Assembly (NCBI GenBank): GCA_002238445.1
Contig: MPML01000061.1
Coordinates: forward strand, 1 to 32,707
Reading direction: 5' to 3'
Source of the DNA: Caldilineaceae bacterium bin5
GTDB lineage: Bacteria; Chloroflexota; Anaerolineae; Caldilineales; Caldilineaceae
DNA length: 32,707 nucleotides
Of this stretch, positions 1 through 6,771 are shown piece after piece. Positions within the stretch are counted from its first letter, which is position 1, and each line of letters begins with the position of its first letter. Below the pieces are notes generated by a model. That model saw nothing but the letters and a program-made list of their open reading frames with translations. It ran no database searches and was not told the DNA's origin. The position numbers and the translations under genes are program-made.

Positions 1-63
1 CGCCACCTCAGCCTCTCTCAGCTTGTTGATCACCTGCTCCGGCGTATGTCTCTTCCTGGCCAT
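1..63 (-). CDS. IS3-family transposase OrfA, N-terminal 21 residues (partial)
   Basis: The minus-strand reading from the ATG at 61-63 begins MARKRHTPEQVINKLREAEV, the characteristic start of IS3-family OrfA, a small helix-turn-helix protein that recognises the element ends and is joined to OrfB by frameshifting. A purine-rich ribosome site (AAAGGGGG) precedes the ATG. Only the first 21 codons are in the window, so intactness is unknown. Confidence 0.7.
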   Translation of the reverse strand, partial: MARKRHTPEQVINKLREAEVA

Positions 64-127
64 CTTTCCCCCTTTCTACGGCCCAATACTAACATATTAC
101 CTGGACCAGTTTTTGGGGGGCAGGTCA
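1..127 (-). mobile_element. End of an IS3-family insertion sequence (cut by window edge)
   Basis: The right boundary near 121-127 reads, on the minus strand, TGACCTGCCCCCCAAAAACT, a typical IS3-family terminal sequence, about 58 bases upstream of an OrfA start codon. The rest of the element lies outside the window, so the opposite repeat and the target duplication cannot be checked. Confidence 0.6.
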
Positions 128-176
128 GACTTGTTTTGAAAAGTCAGCAAGTCAACATATAGTTTTCTTGTACCTA

Positions 177-411
177 GGCCCGTTGACATTTTGGGGCCTT
201 CGTTCAAAAGCGAACAGGATCGGATCGTCTGCACGGCTGTTCGGGATGTTTCTCGCCTGAATCTTGTGATAGACAAGAACGATCGATCCCCGAAGTCATG
301 CGAAGGGCCACGAAGAACACCAAAAGCTACTGGGATTTTCCTTGCGTGAATACGCGGCTCAGCCGCACTTTGCTCCCGCAAATCGCTGTTCAGCCAAACG
401 TCAACGAGCCC
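177..411. mobile_element. 235-bp MITE with IS5-type inverted ends
   Basis: The left end starts GGCCCGTTGACATTTTG. The right end, read on the minus strand, starts GGGCTCGTTGACGTTTGG. Both adjoin TA dinucleotides (175-176 and 412-413), consistent with a 2-bp TA target duplication. The same ends bound the IS5-family element at 11585-12402, so that transposase family could have moved this non-coding element. The interior holds a dispersed motif (about 296-330) that recurs near 24540-24600. Open frames inside it do not resemble a protein. Confidence 0.65.
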
Positions 412-573
412 TAATCACCCTATTGCCTTCAAGCGCTTCCAGCGCAACCCGACACTGGTAGGCCGCCGTGTGTCGCTGCCATTTTTTTGACCATCGAATT
501 GTCCCTCCACAGGCTTGGTGACTCGCTCCATTGTACACCTTAGCCCGCGGTCCAGTTTTTTGGGCCCACTTCA
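412..573 (-). pseudogene. Remnant of a second IS3-family element (end plus OrfA start)
   Basis: On the minus strand, TGAAGTGGGCCCAAAAAACT at about 573-554 looks like an IS3-family terminus. About 80 bases further in, GGAGG precedes an ATG at 492-494. After an apparent +1 slip in a run of seven A, the reading gives WQRHTAAYQCRVALEALEGN, which matches the start of IS3 OrfA proteins (RxYTAEFKxxVALEALKG). Homology ends at the MITE boundary near 412. The remainder is not found on the other side of the MITE, so this is a truncated, frameshifted relic. Confidence 0.5.
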
Positions 574-604
574 GTCCATTACCTCAGTTTACTAAGGCGA
601 CGTT

Positions 605-814
605 ATGAAATCATGCTATCAGGCTCTAGTCAAGATTCTGTTCTTCCTTTCTATGCTGCACACGTGCATGGTTTTTTCTGGGGAGGGCAGCCTGGTGGCG
701 AACATTGCTGGCTGGTTAGTCCTAGCCGTCCTCTTTCCTATAGGTGGGATATTTGGCGTGTTCAAAAGTGAGAACGAAGATACCGACTCGTCAGATGACT
801 ACTCTGGAAAATAA
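605..814 (+). CDS. Small hypothetical membrane protein (69 aa)
   Basis: I do not recognise a family. The product has a short basic N-terminus, a hydrophobic stretch at about residues 8-25 that could be a signal or first membrane segment, a second strong hydrophobic segment at about 31-54 (IAGWLVLAVLFPIGGIFGVF), and an acidic tail rich in D, E and S. An AAGG ribosome site lies 8 bases before the ATG. The gene stands alone between IS debris and the convergent M20 gene. Codon use and length give only modest support that it is real. Confidence 0.4.
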   Translation: MKSCYQALVKILFFLSMLHTCMVFSGEGSLVANIAGWLVLAVLFPIGGIFGVFKSENEDTDSSDDYSGK

Positions 815-993
815 CATTGCCGGCATTTCACTCTCCCCAATTATTCCCCTGAATCTGGAAAGAACATCATTAGCCCCGAACTGTTCACTGCTTAAGGTAA
901 TGGTTATAGACAGCCACCGTTTACATCAAGATTGGAGGAGAGATGGATAATGTTCAAATAGCACTTCAGCCGCCAAATGACCTGGACCACCCG

Positions 994-2106
994 CTACCCA
1001 CACAACGCCCCAATCAATCGTGCATAAACCTCCACAGCCTCATGCAACTGCTCGACCGCGATCCACTCGCCGACGGTGTGGGCCTGGTCGATGTTGCCGG
1101 GGCCGAGTACGAGGGCGTCCATATACCTCTGATAACACTCCGCTTCGGTGCCGTACGGAACGGTCACCGCCCGCGCCGCGCCGGTCGCGCGGCAGGCCGC
1201 ATGCGCCAGCGGGCCGTCCGCATCAGCAAAAAACGGACCGCCGCTCCGATGCTCCACCTCCAGGCCATGCGCTTCTGCTCGCTCCACGACCATTTGCATC
1301 GCTTCCTCGAAACAGGCGTCGGGCATCGCCCGCAGTTTGAGGGTGGCGACGGTTCGCGCTGCGGTCACATTGGAGGCGGTGCCGCCGTCGTTGATCACCA
1401 GGTTGAAGCCGTTGGTGGGCGGGTCGAAGAGCGGATTCTGGAAGCGTTTATCCGTGCGGAAGGTCTTAGCCAGCTCCGCCATCTCTGCCAGGAACGGGGC
1501 GATCTTGAAGTTGGCCGACTCGCCTTTGTCGGTGCTGGTGTGCGCGGCCACCCCGTGCGCGGTGGCGATTATGCTGCCGCCCCCCTTGTGCGCATAGACC
1601 GGCTGCAACTGCGACGGCTCACAGACGATGCAGTATTCGGGCCAGCCGCCCGTCAATGTCTGCGAGCGTACGACGATATCGTGCGCGCCGGTGTGTCCCC
1701 GCTCCTCGTCCGAGGTGACGGCGATGACCAGCGGCCGCTCCAGATCAGCGGCATCGAAGCGGCAGGCCGCCGCAATCGACGCGGCCAGGGGACCCTTCAT
1801 ATCGGCCGAGCCGCGGCCCACCAGGCGTCCATCTTCCAGCACCGGCGTGAACGGCTCCCAGCCGGCATCGCCCGGTACCGTGTCCGAGTGGCTGAACAGG
1901 CCCAGCCCGCCGGCTCCGGCGCCCTTTTTCGCGACCAGGCTGACCTTCTCCACGTCGAACTGGTCAATGTAGGACAGTTCCTCAACCGCGAAGCCGCCTT
2001 CCTCCAGCACCCCGCGCAGAAAATCGGAGATCGCCCGGTTGCTCGTCGGCGTCTCCGAGGGCATTGCGATCAGTTCACTGGTAAGTTCGACAACGTCGAT
2101 CTCCAT
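994..2106 (-). CDS. M20-family metallopeptidase / ArgE-type deacetylase
   Basis: A 370-residue cytoplasmic zinc hydrolase of the M20 family (acetylornithine deacetylase, succinyl-diaminopimelate desuccinylase and carboxypeptidase G2 relatives), which cleaves amide bonds of N-acylated amino acids or short peptides. The metal and catalytic set is visible: H73 and D75 in FSHSDTVPG, D102 in GRGSADMKG, E134/E135 in TSDEERG, E163 in CEPS, and a late His in the QAHTVGEW segment. H189 (AAHT) lies in the dimerisation-domain motif. The start is the ATG at 2104-2106, preceded by GAAAGGG. A close paralogue follows at 2715-3865 in the same orientation but is frameshifted, so this copy is the likely functional one. 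The natural substrate cannot be told from sequence. Confidence 0.9.
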   Translation of the reverse strand: MEIDVVELTSELIAMPSETPTSNRAISDFLRGVLEEGGFAVEELSYIDQFDVEKVSLVAKKGAGAGGLGLFSHSDTVPGDAGWEPFTPVLEDGRLVGRGSADMKGPLAASIAAACRFDAADLERPLVIAVTSDEERGHTGAHDIVVRSQTLTGGWPEYCIVCEPSQLQPVYAHKGGGSIIATAHGVAAHTSTDKGESANFKIAPFLAEMAELAKTFRTDKRFQNPLFDPPTNGFNLVINDGGTASNVTAARTVATLKLRAMPDACFEEAMQMVVERAEAHGLEVEHRSGGPFFADADGPLAHAACRATGAARAVTVPYGTEAECYQRYMDALVLGPGNIDQAHTVGEWIAVEQLHEAVEVYARLIGALCG

Positions 2107-2162
2107 GGCACTGCCCTTTCATATCAGGTCTTCTTTCGGGTAGGTCCGCACGGCCACCGTAG

Positions 2163-2192
2163 TCAGGGTGGCTGGGGTGTTGTCCGGTGCAT
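2163..2192 (-). pseudogene. Possible stub of a RelE-type toxin gene
   Basis: Directly after the stop of the antitoxin-like gene (TGA then ATG, no gap), the minus strand encodes MHRTTPQPP and then stops. Antitoxin-like genes of this kind are commonly followed at once by a RelE/ParE-type toxin, and the first residues resemble such starts. The rest is gone, replaced by sequence upstream of the M20 gene. The identification rests on seven or so residues and is tentative. Confidence 0.25.
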
Positions 2193-2393
2193 TCAGAGTT
2201 CCCGGAGCGTACCCTTTTCTTTTGCCTCGAAGGCCTCGGTAATGAGATGGTCCAATTTTCGTTCTGTCGAGTCCTCTTCAATCTGCCGGTCCCACTTTTC
2301 CCAGTCCAATTTGCTGAACCACTGTCTGAAGCGAGCGTAATCGTCATCGGGAAGGGCCAGAACGGCCTCTTGGAGGGCAGTGAAATCCGCCAT
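2193..2393 (-). CDS. Small antitoxin-like protein (66 aa)
   Basis: A short, highly charged helical protein beginning MADFTALQEAVLALPDDDYA and ending KEKGTLREL. It is an acidic 'antitoxin half' type found beside RelE-like toxins in many environmental bacteria. A GGAGG-like site (AAAGGGAGGAGAAAAA) lies just before the ATG at 2391-2393. The usual downstream toxin is missing or reduced to nine codons, so the gene is probably an orphan. It sits between the two M20 copies and may mark where foreign DNA separated a former tandem pair. The antitoxin role is inferred; no DNA-binding motif is obvious. Confidence 0.6.
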   Translation of the reverse strand: MADFTALQEAVLALPDDDYARFRQWFSKLDWEKWDRQIEEDSTERKLDHLITEAFEAKEKGTLREL

Positions 2394-2714
2394 TTTTTCT
2401 CCTCCCTTTCGCGCCTATCGGGGACAAAAGGCGTATGGCAGCTACGTCCAGGCTGAGGGTAACGTCACCCTTCAGGCAACTTTGCCTTGGGGATTATAGA
2501 TTGATTCGTGCAGCCGAACAATAGGCGGTTGGGATAACGGTGCTGAAGATAGCGTCATCTGTAGGCTGAGGCGACGCTGGGACCGACGACGCACCTGTGG
2601 GTACAGTTACACCGGGGTCGCGATCCTGAAATATGGGCGCTGGAGTGGGTCTTCGACCAGGTGGCGCCAAAACGGAAAACCGCAACGGGATCGTGAACGG
2701 TTCGTACCGCTCTG
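2394..2714. other. Intergenic region, no convincing gene
   Basis: About 320 bases between the antitoxin-like gene and the 3' end of the second M20 gene. An imperfect hairpin at about 2452-2476 (CTGAGGGT paired with ACCCTTCAG) lies downstream of the minus-strand M20 pseudogene and could be its terminator, although no T-run follows. A minus-strand open frame here has no recognisable protein character. Nothing else is supported. Confidence 0.4.
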
Positions 2715-3865
2715 TCAGGCGCACAGATCCTCGATCAGCCGCGAGTACACCTCCACCGCCCCCTGCAACTGCTCGACCGCGATCCACTCGCCGACCGTAT
2801 GGGCCTGCGCAATGTTGCCGGGCCCGAGCACCAGCGCTTCCGCATACTTCTGATAACACTCGGCCTCAGTGCCGTAGGGCACGGTAACCGCTTCCGGCGC
2901 GCCGGTCGCACGGCAGGCCGCCTGCGCCAGCGGGCCGTCCGCGGTGGCGAAGAACGGGCTGATGCTCCAATGCTCCACCTCCAGGCCGTGCGCTTCGCCC
3001 CGCCCCACAACCATCAGCACCGCTTCTTCGAAGCAGGCGTCGGGCATGGCGCGAATGCTCAGGCGGACCACTGTGCGCGCCGCGGTTACGTTGGTGGCGG
3101 TATCGCCGTCGCTGATCACCATGTTGAAGCCATTCGTCGGCGGGTCGAAGAGCGGGTTCTGGAAGCGTTTCTCGCTGCGGAAAACCTGTACAAGATCGGC
3201 CATTTCGGCGAGAAAGGGGGCGATCTTAAAGTTGGCCGACTCGCCCCTGTCGGTGCTGGTATGCGCGGCGAACCCCCGCGCCGTGACCGTGATGCCGGCG
3301 CCGCCCTTATGCGCATAGACCGGCTGCAACTCGGTCGGCTCACAGACGATGCAATATTGGGGCCAGCCGCTCGTCAACGTCTGCGAACGGATGACAACGT
3401 CGTGCGCGCCAATGTGCCCCCCCTCCTCATCCGCGGTGACGACGATCACAAGCGGCTGCTTGAGGTCGTCGTCCTTGTAGCGGCAGGCCGCGGCAATCGA
3501 CGCGGCCAGGGGGCCCTTCATGTCGGCAGAGCCGCGTCCCACCAGGCGTCCATTTTCCAGCGCCGGCGTGAACGGCTCCCAGCCGACGTCGCCCGGCACC
3601 GTGTCCGAGTGGCTGAACAGGCCCAGCCCCCCCGCCCCGGGCCCGAGTGGCGGACCAGCCCCACCCCGCCGGCCCCGGCGCCCCTCTTGGCGACCAGGCT
3701 GACCTTCTCCTCATCGGACGGGTCGATATAGGTGACTTCCTCGACCGCAAAGCCGCCCTCCTCCAGCACCCCGCGCAGAAAATCGGAGATCGGCCGGTTG
3801 CTCGTCGGCGTCTCCGAGGGCATTGCGATCAGTTCACTGGCAAGCTCGACAACGTCGATGTTCAT
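2715..3865 (-). pseudogene. Second M20 metallopeptidase, frameshifted by a tandem duplication
   Basis: A paralogue of the M20 gene at 994-2106, collinear over its whole length. The N-terminal part (MNIDVVELASELIAMPSETP, ATG at 3863-3865) and the C-terminal part (from FSHSDTVPGDVGWEPF to the stop at 2715) are in different frames. The break is a 38-bp imperfect tandem duplication at 3606-3681: the N-terminal frame runs into a corrupted copy (GLVRHSGPG), while the intact zinc motif SHSDTVPG is in the other frame. Because 38 is not a multiple of three, the product is truncated unless ribosomes slip. All later motifs (SADMKG, CEPT, AAHTS, NIAQAHTVGEW) remain, so the lesion looks recent, or it is an assembly error in a GC-rich repeat. 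Confidence 0.8.
3606..3681. repeat. 38-bp imperfect tandem duplication inside M20 copy 2
   Basis: Two units both begin CGAGTGGC, at 3606 and 3644. Both are followed by similar CCAGCCC/CCGCC-rich sequence encoding the GAGG-LGL-SHS loop on the minus strand. The intact paralogue has a single unit at the equivalent place near 1888-1926. Confidence 0.75.
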
Positions 3866-3929
3866 GGCTGTCCTCTCTCTCGTCCGATTTCCCGGCACCG
3901 CGCCCTTTGGCTATCAAGGGCGGCGTCAT

Positions 3930-4223
3930 TCATACAAACAATGCTTCTCTTTCGATACGATGCATAAAGGGCGTGTCAATTTTCCTGCTGAGGCGGCGAA
4001 TATCCACCTCGCGCTCCAGGACTTGCTCCATGTAGATGTAAAGTCCAGCCAAGGCGTCGAATTTCGGCTCTTTCAGTTCCACGATCAGGTCAATGTCGCT
4101 GTCTTCGGTCTGCGTTCCGTGAGCATACGACCCGTAGAGGCCGATACGACGCACGCCGAAGCGCCGTTCAAGCTCAGGCTTTGAATGGTCCAGAATCGTG
4201 AGAATCTCTTCTGCTGATCTCAT
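3930..4223 (-). CDS. MNT-type nucleotidyltransferase (minimal, MntA-like)
   Basis: A 97-residue protein with the minimal nucleotidyltransferase signature GSYAHGTQTEDSDIDLIVEL, that is GSx10DxD with two metal-binding aspartates at about residues 42 and 44. Family knowledge: such MNT proteins usually pair with a HEPN (DUF86) protein, and characterised ones act as antitoxins by AMPylating HEPN RNases. Here there is no adjacent HEPN gene: the next genes are the M20 pseudogene (downstream) and the PLP enzyme (upstream). The helical tail (IYMEQVLEREVDIRRLSRKI) is typical. It is an orphan, or its partner is elsewhere; the only HEPN protein in the window (15022-16413) is of a different class. Confidence 0.8.
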   Translation of the reverse strand: MRSAEEILTILDHSKPELERRFGVRRIGLYGSYAHGTQTEDSDIDLIVELKEPKFDALAGLYIYMEQVLEREVDIRRLSRKIDTPFMHRIEREALFV

Positions 4224-4274
4224 CGTTTTATACTATCCCGGGCTACCTTCGATGTTGCGCTCCATGTCGATCTG

Positions 4275-5363
4275 CTACCTCAACTTCCCCCGCCCGCTCA
4301 CCTGCCAGACCGTCTCGACGATTCCGTTGCGCACACCGTACATCGCATCGTGCAGGAAAACGGTCGCGTCGCCGTAGCCGACGATGAAATCCAGCACATC
4401 GCCCACCTGTACGCTCTTGTTCGGCTCGGAGAGCGTGATCACGCCGTGCTCCGCCGAAGCCGCGATGTCGACCACGTTTTCCAGGCTGACTGCTTTAGGC
4501 TGCCGTTCCATGCCGGGCAGCGTCTTGAAGCCGGCGTCGGTGATGATGCGGTCAGGCGCGGGCCGGCTCGTGACCACCGCCTGGCCAAACAGCGCCGGGT
4601 CGGTCGGCACACCCCACATCTGGTAGGTGGCATCCCCGAAGATCGCGCCCCCGGCCTGGATCTCCGTCACTTCCGGCTGGTGCATCGTTACATCCATCGT
4701 GCCGCTGCCGCCGCAACTGACGATCTCGATCGGCAGCCCCGCATCGCGGCACGCCTGCGCCGACGCCGCCAGCTGTCCGATACACCCCTGGATCGCCTGT
4801 GCGCGCTCGTCCGGATCCTCCAACGACAGCGTATGCCCCTCCCAGGCCATCAGCCCGACCAGCCGCAGCCCGTCCTGCTCCTGGACCGCGCCCGCCAGCG
4901 CGACAACCGCCGTGCCGGGTTCTACGCCGGCACGGTTCATGCCGACATTGAGCTCGACGACAACCGGGATTTCGACGCCGATAGCCTCGGCGGCCGCGCC
5001 GAGCTCCGCCAGCGTCGCCGTGTTGTCCACTGTAACCTTCACGTTAGCGTGTCGCTGCAGCGCGGCCACGCGCGCGTACTTCTGCGCGCCCACCACCTGA
5101 TTGGCGATCAGAATGTCGCGCACCCCGGCCGCCGCCATCACCTCCGCTTCGCCCGGCTTCGCGCACGTCACCCCGAGCGCGCCCGCATCGATCATCTTAT
5201 GCGCAATCGCCGGTATCTTTATCCCCTTCGTGTGCGGCCGCCAGTCCACGCCGGCATCCCTGAAGTCGTCCATCAGCAACGCAATGTTGCGCTCCAATAT
5301 ATCCAGATCCACCCACAGCGTCGGCGTATCCAGCAGCTCTTTCGCACGTCCGATTTCAGTCAT
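4275..5363 (-). CDS. D-threonine aldolase / DSD1-type PLP enzyme (alanine racemase N-terminal fold)
   Basis: A 362-residue fold-type III PLP enzyme. The PLP lysine is probably K46 in WRPHTKGIKIP, which matches the RPHxKTHK-type motif of D-threonine aldolases and D-serine dehydratases. Other family marks are CAKPGEAEVM (about 73-82), VELNVGMNRAGV, CGGSGT (phosphate-binding) and a C-terminal domain with VQVGDVLDFIVGYGDATVFLH, where metal-binding residues of this family reside. Likely reaction: retro-aldol cleavage or dehydration of a D-hydroxy-amino acid in the cytoplasm. The exact substrate is not predictable. It faces the MNT gene downstream with a 51-base gap. A 292-bp MITE lies 34 bases upstream of its start codon and may affect its promoter. 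Confidence 0.88.
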   Translation of the reverse strand: MTEIGRAKELLDTPTLWVDLDILERNIALLMDDFRDAGVDWRPHTKGIKIPAIAHKMIDAGALGVTCAKPGEAEVMAAAGVRDILIANQVVGAQKYARVAALQRHANVKVTVDNTATLAELGAAAEAIGVEIPVVVELNVGMNRAGVEPGTAVVALAGAVQEQDGLRLVGLMAWEGHTLSLEDPDERAQAIQGCIGQLAASAQACRDAGLPIEIVSCGGSGTMDVTMHQPEVTEIQAGGAIFGDATYQMWGVPTDPALFGQAVVTSRPAPDRIITDAGFKTLPGMERQPKAVSLENVVDIAASAEHGVITLSEPNKSVQVGDVLDFIVGYGDATVFLHDAMYGVRNGIVETVWQVSGRGKLR

Positions 5364-5396
5364 TAGGTATCCTCATACTCCTATTGTTGTTATTTC

Positions 5397-5688
5397 GAAA
5401 CTACGCAGCCACAACTGATTCGCAACCCTGAATGAGGTGAGCAAAGGTGTTCTCATAACTCCCTACTTTTTTATGGGCGGTCGGGCGCAAGCGCCCTCCC
5501 TTGTGCAGGGGCTGCGCCCCCGCAACGCCCCCCTACAAAACCATCGCTCACCGACCTTGTGTGCGCATTCCAGCAGCGCCGCTCCAGCAACCTGTCTGCC
5601 GCCATCCGAATACCCAATCAGATAACCCGAATGGCGGCAGGGATAAAGGGCTGGTCAAAACAAGCACTGTATATGGCTTAGTAGTTAC
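5397..5688. mobile_element. IS66-type MITE, 292 bp, intact copy
   Basis: Left end GAAACTACGCAGCCA; right end, read inward on the minus strand, GTAACTACTAAGCCA. The flanks are GTTATTTC (5389-5396) and GTCATTTC (5689-5696), an 8-bp duplication with one mismatch. A GTAA terminus with 8-bp duplications is the known hallmark of IS66-family elements, so this non-coding repeat is probably a MITE moved by an IS66 transposase. A second copy in opposite orientation (14682-16875, interrupted) has the same 292-bp length once its insertion is removed. The interior contains a GC-rich block around 5500-5530 (GGGGCTGCGCCCCCGCAAC) shared by both copies. Confidence 0.8.
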
Positions 5689-5736
5689 GTCATTTCTTCT
5701 TATTGTCACTATTTCGCGGCAAGCGGCCAATATCAG

Positions 5737-5764
5737 CCACTAACCACTGACCACTGACCACTGC
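5737..5764. repeat. CCACTRA heptamer tandem repeat (4 units)
   Basis: Units CCACTAA, CCACTGA, CCACTGA and CCACTGC stand head to tail, ending four bases before the stop codon of the SDR gene. The same heptamer recurs at 6729-6756, 10710-10751 and 32273-32286. Confidence 0.75.
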
Positions 5765-5768
5765 CCTT

Positions 5769-6566
5769 CTACCACGCCGTCCAGCCGCCGTCGACCAGGA
5801 TATTCTGCCCGGTGATGTAACTGCCGCCGTCGCTCGCCAGCAGCACCACCAGCCCTTTCAACTCTTCCGGCTCACCCATCCGTCTCATCGGTACCCGCTC
5901 AGCCAGTCTGGCAACGAACGCCGGCTCGGCTTCCCGCACCTTGGGCGATGGGAACGGGCCCGGGCTGATCGCGTTCACGCGTACCCCATCCTGCGCCCAG
6001 TAGACCGCCAGATGGCGGGTCAGGTGAATCAATCCGCCCTTCAGGCCGTGATAGTTGGGCGGGCTGTTGATATCAAAGCCGGTGTACGCCTCCGGGTAGC
6101 TGGCAACGACCCCGTACATGCTGGCGATGTTGATGATCGAGCCGGGCGCGCCGCGGCTGCGCAGATGGCGCACAACCTCGCGCGCCAGCAGGAAATAAGC
6201 GGTCACGCCGGTGTGATAGGCCTGGTTGAAGTCCTCGGCGCTGGCCGTGTCGATGCTCGGCGCGCCTCCCCCATAGGCGTTGTTGACCAGCACGTCCACC
6301 TTGCCCAGGCGCTGCACCACCGCCTCCACAAAACCGGGAACGGCATCGCTGTCGTCCTGCGCCAGGCCGAAGCCCGCATGGCCGCTGCCGGGCAATGTCG
6401 CGGCAAACTCGGCCGCCCGTTCCCCATCGCGGCTGGTCACCGCGAGGGTCGCGCCCGCCTCCGCCAATCCGCGGCTCATCGCCGTCCCCAGCAGACCGGC
6501 CGCACCGGTGACAATCGCCACTTTTCCGCTGAGATCCAATAGTTCGGAGATCGTCTGTTCAGTCAT
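5769..6566 (-). CDS. SDR-family oxidoreductase
   Basis: A 265-residue classical short-chain dehydrogenase/reductase (cytoplasmic NAD(P)H enzyme). The nucleotide-binding motif is TGAAGLLG (residues 20-27), which departs from the usual TGxxxGIG in the last positions. The structural motif is NNAYG, the active-site Ser is in NIASMYG, and the Tyr/Lys pair is in YHGLK. The C-terminal SDGGSYITGQNILVDGGWTAW is typical of gluconate 5-dehydrogenase or 3-oxoacyl reductase-like SDRs. The start is the ATG at 6564-6566. It stands alone, divergent from hppA. The substrate is not identifiable. Confidence 0.9.
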   Translation of the reverse strand: MTEQTISELLDLSGKVAIVTGAAGLLGTAMSRGLAEAGATLAVTSRDGERAAEFAATLPGSGHAGFGLAQDDSDAVPGFVEAVVQRLGKVDVLVNNAYGGGAPSIDTASAEDFNQAYHTGVTAYFLLAREVVRHLRSRGAPGSIINIASMYGVVASYPEAYTGFDINSPPNYHGLKGGLIHLTRHLAVYWAQDGVRVNAISPGPFPSPKVREAEPAFVARLAERVPMRRMGEPEELKGLVVLLASDGGSYITGQNILVDGGWTAW

Positions 6567-6728
6567 GGATTTCCTTTTGTCTGAACTATGAGTATTGTGA
6601 TTAAATGAAGGACTGCGATGAGAGTACCGGCGGCGAGAAGATTATATGTACAATAGCTTACTTCGCCGATTTTTTCCACTAGCCGAAAGGCGTTATCATT
6701 GTTTAGTTTCAGTAATCACTATTTAACG

Positions 6729-6756
6729 CCACTAGCTATTGGCCACTAGCCACTAC
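6729..6756. repeat. CCACTAG heptamer repeat upstream of hppA
   Basis: Period-7 units CCACTAG, CTATTGG, CCACTAG and CCACTAC (the second degenerate) end two bases before the GGAGG ribosome site of hppA, so the repeat lies within the 5' leader. Confidence 0.6.
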
Positions 6757-6758
6757 CC

Positions 6759-6763
6759 GGAGG
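6759..6763 (+). promoter_or_regulatory. Ribosome binding site of hppA
   Basis: GGAGG eight bases before the ATG at 6772 fixes that start. An in-frame TTG at 6739 lies within the heptamer repeat and has no such site. Confidence 0.75.
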
Positions 6764-6771
6764 AACCTTCG

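Noticed and set aside
97..381. 94-codon minus-strand frame inside the IS5-type MITE
   Set aside because: It crosses the MITE boundary and translates a dispersed repeat; there is no ribosome site and no family.
943..2340. Plus-strand 465-codon open frame with a good GGAGGAG site before its ATG
   Set aside because: It lies antisense to the M20 gene, whose motifs are unmistakable. Its product is Arg/His/Gly-rich shadow sequence. At most the first few codons are the stub of an older gene.
2799..3731. Plus-strand frame opposite the second M20 gene
   Set aside because: Shadow of the M20 pseudogene, with no protein-like motifs.
6739..6771. TTG start extending hppA by 11 codons
   Set aside because: The extension translates a heptamer repeat. 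The ATG at 6772 has GGAGG at ideal spacing.
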